Positions 53,105-53,375 of a stretch of DNA of 53,375 nt are shown here, one piece after another. The stretch comes from Chloroflexota bacterium (GTDB taxonomy: Bacteria > Chloroflexota > Dehalococcoidia > UBA2247 > RBG-13-53-26). How positions within the stretch are numbered: position 1 is the first letter of the stretch; the number at the start of each line of letters is the position of its first letter. The stretch covers positions 96,178 to 149,552 of the forward strand of contig VGOM01000001.1 of assembly GCA_016875915.1 (NCBI GenBank), in the 5' to 3' direction. Below the pieces are notes generated by a model, which saw only the letters and a list, made by a program, of their open reading frames with translations, made no database searches and was not told the DNA's origin. The position numbers and the translations under genes are program-made.

Positions 53105-53182
53105 ATTGTACTACAGCGCCTTTGGCCCGGGGCAACGGCGCCATGGACGGGAGCCGCCGGGGCGTGCCGCCGGAGACGACGA

Positions 53183-53207
53183 GGCCCCCGTCCGTCCGGC
53201 GGGGGCC
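53183..53207 (-). terminator. GC-rich hairpin downstream of the molybdopterin oxidoreductase gene
   Basis: GGCCCCCG (53183-53190) pairs perfectly with CGGGGGCC (53200-53207). It lies 26 nt after the stop of the minus-strand gene at 53233, without a clear T-tract. Termination is plausible. Confidence 0.5.
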
Positions 53208-53232
53208 CGCTTCTCAGGGAGGCTGGTCCGGT

Positions 53233-53375
53233 CTACCCGCCCTTCGCCGGTTCCACTCTGACTGCGGCGACCTTAAGTTCGGGTATTTTGGCCACCGGGT
53301 CGAGGGCGGGATTGGTGAGCACATTGGTCGGTGTTTCGGCGAAATGGAAGGTCATGGAGACCACCCCTGGTGGTG
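53233..53375 (-). CDS. Molybdopterin oxidoreductase / formate dehydrogenase alpha-subunit-like, C-terminal fragment
   Basis: The last 46 codons of a gene that runs off the right edge. The visible end, with VVSMTFHFAETPTN, LTNPALDPVAKIPELKV and AAVRVE, matches the C-terminus of molybdopterin-guanine-dinucleotide enzymes of the formate dehydrogenase type, in which this region helps bind the cofactor. The stop is TAG at 53233-53235. The substrate cannot be decided from the tail, and the catalytic Cys or selenocysteine is not in the window. Minus-strand transcription enters from the right. Confidence 0.8.
   Translation of the reverse strand, partial: PPGVVSMTFHFAETPTNVLTNPALDPVAKIPELKVAAVRVEPAKGG

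Overview
The window is a gene-dense, high-GC stretch of a bacterial chromosome with about 50 genes, mostly housekeeping, and no rRNA, tRNA, transposase, integrase or CRISPR array that I can see. It most resembles an anaerobic Chloroflexota of the Dehalococcoidia type. Reasons are the rpoD/dnaG/dgt/ppsA/dap/pnp/rpsO block, a cysteine-rich Fe-S protein, a formate-dehydrogenase-like C-terminus at the right edge, many GTG/TTG starts, and no peptidoglycan genes beside the D-Ala-D-Ala-ligase-like proteins. The taxonomic call is an inference.

Layout. (1) 1-7.0 kb, plus strand: 3' part of priA, then def, a CCA-adding-enzyme-like HD protein, secD, secF and an HD hydrolase. (2) 7.0-15.1 kb, an accessory signalling island: a cysteine-rich ferredoxin-like protein; a minus-strand pair of tiny membrane-protein genes that occurs twice as a ~530-bp direct repeat (8485-9021 and 10368-10898); between the copies a plus-strand gene for a doubled version of the same membrane module and a first Crp-family regulator; then a giant class III adenylate cyclase-AAA-TPR protein and a second Crp paralogue. 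(3) 15.1-17.3 kb: a structured intergenic region, a small orphan gene and ffh. (4) 30.0-17.4 kb, a long minus-strand housekeeping series read as rpsO-pnp-dapB-asd-dapA-ppsA-dgt-dnaG-rpoD; the sigma factor has an N-terminal extension with two AT-hook-like repeats.

(5) 34.1-30.1 kb, minus strand: a four-gene operon of lysine 2,3-aminomutase, two ATP-grasp ligases of the D-Ala-D-Ala ligase superfamily and a GNAT acetyltransferase, the last three joined by 4-nt stop/start overlaps. It looks like a pathway that makes beta-lysine, ligates it and perhaps acetylates it, and is the best candidate for an undescribed system. (6) 34.3-40.8 kb: a very basic 79-aa protein, a winged-helix/zinc-ribbon-like protein, a stand-alone pyruvate-kinase C-domain protein, DUF503, a polyamine pair (ornithine-decarboxylase-like plus speE), an alpha/beta hydrolase, a DUF5752-like protein and galU, closed by a strong intrinsic terminator. 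(7) 40.9-53.4 kb: a FemAB/GNAT-like protein, a CDP-alcohol phosphatidyltransferase, msrA, an FmdB-type zinc ribbon, an exported seven-bladed-propeller/IPT protein with a C-terminal membrane anchor, a double UspA protein, a NYN nuclease, a PlsY-like acyltransferase, a family 2 glycosyltransferase, mutS, and the last codons of a molybdopterin oxidoreductase.

Many starts were revised from the first possible in-frame codon to one with a ribosome-binding site, a family-typical N-terminus or a position downstream of a recognisable promoter. Promoter calls rest on hexamer matching by eye.
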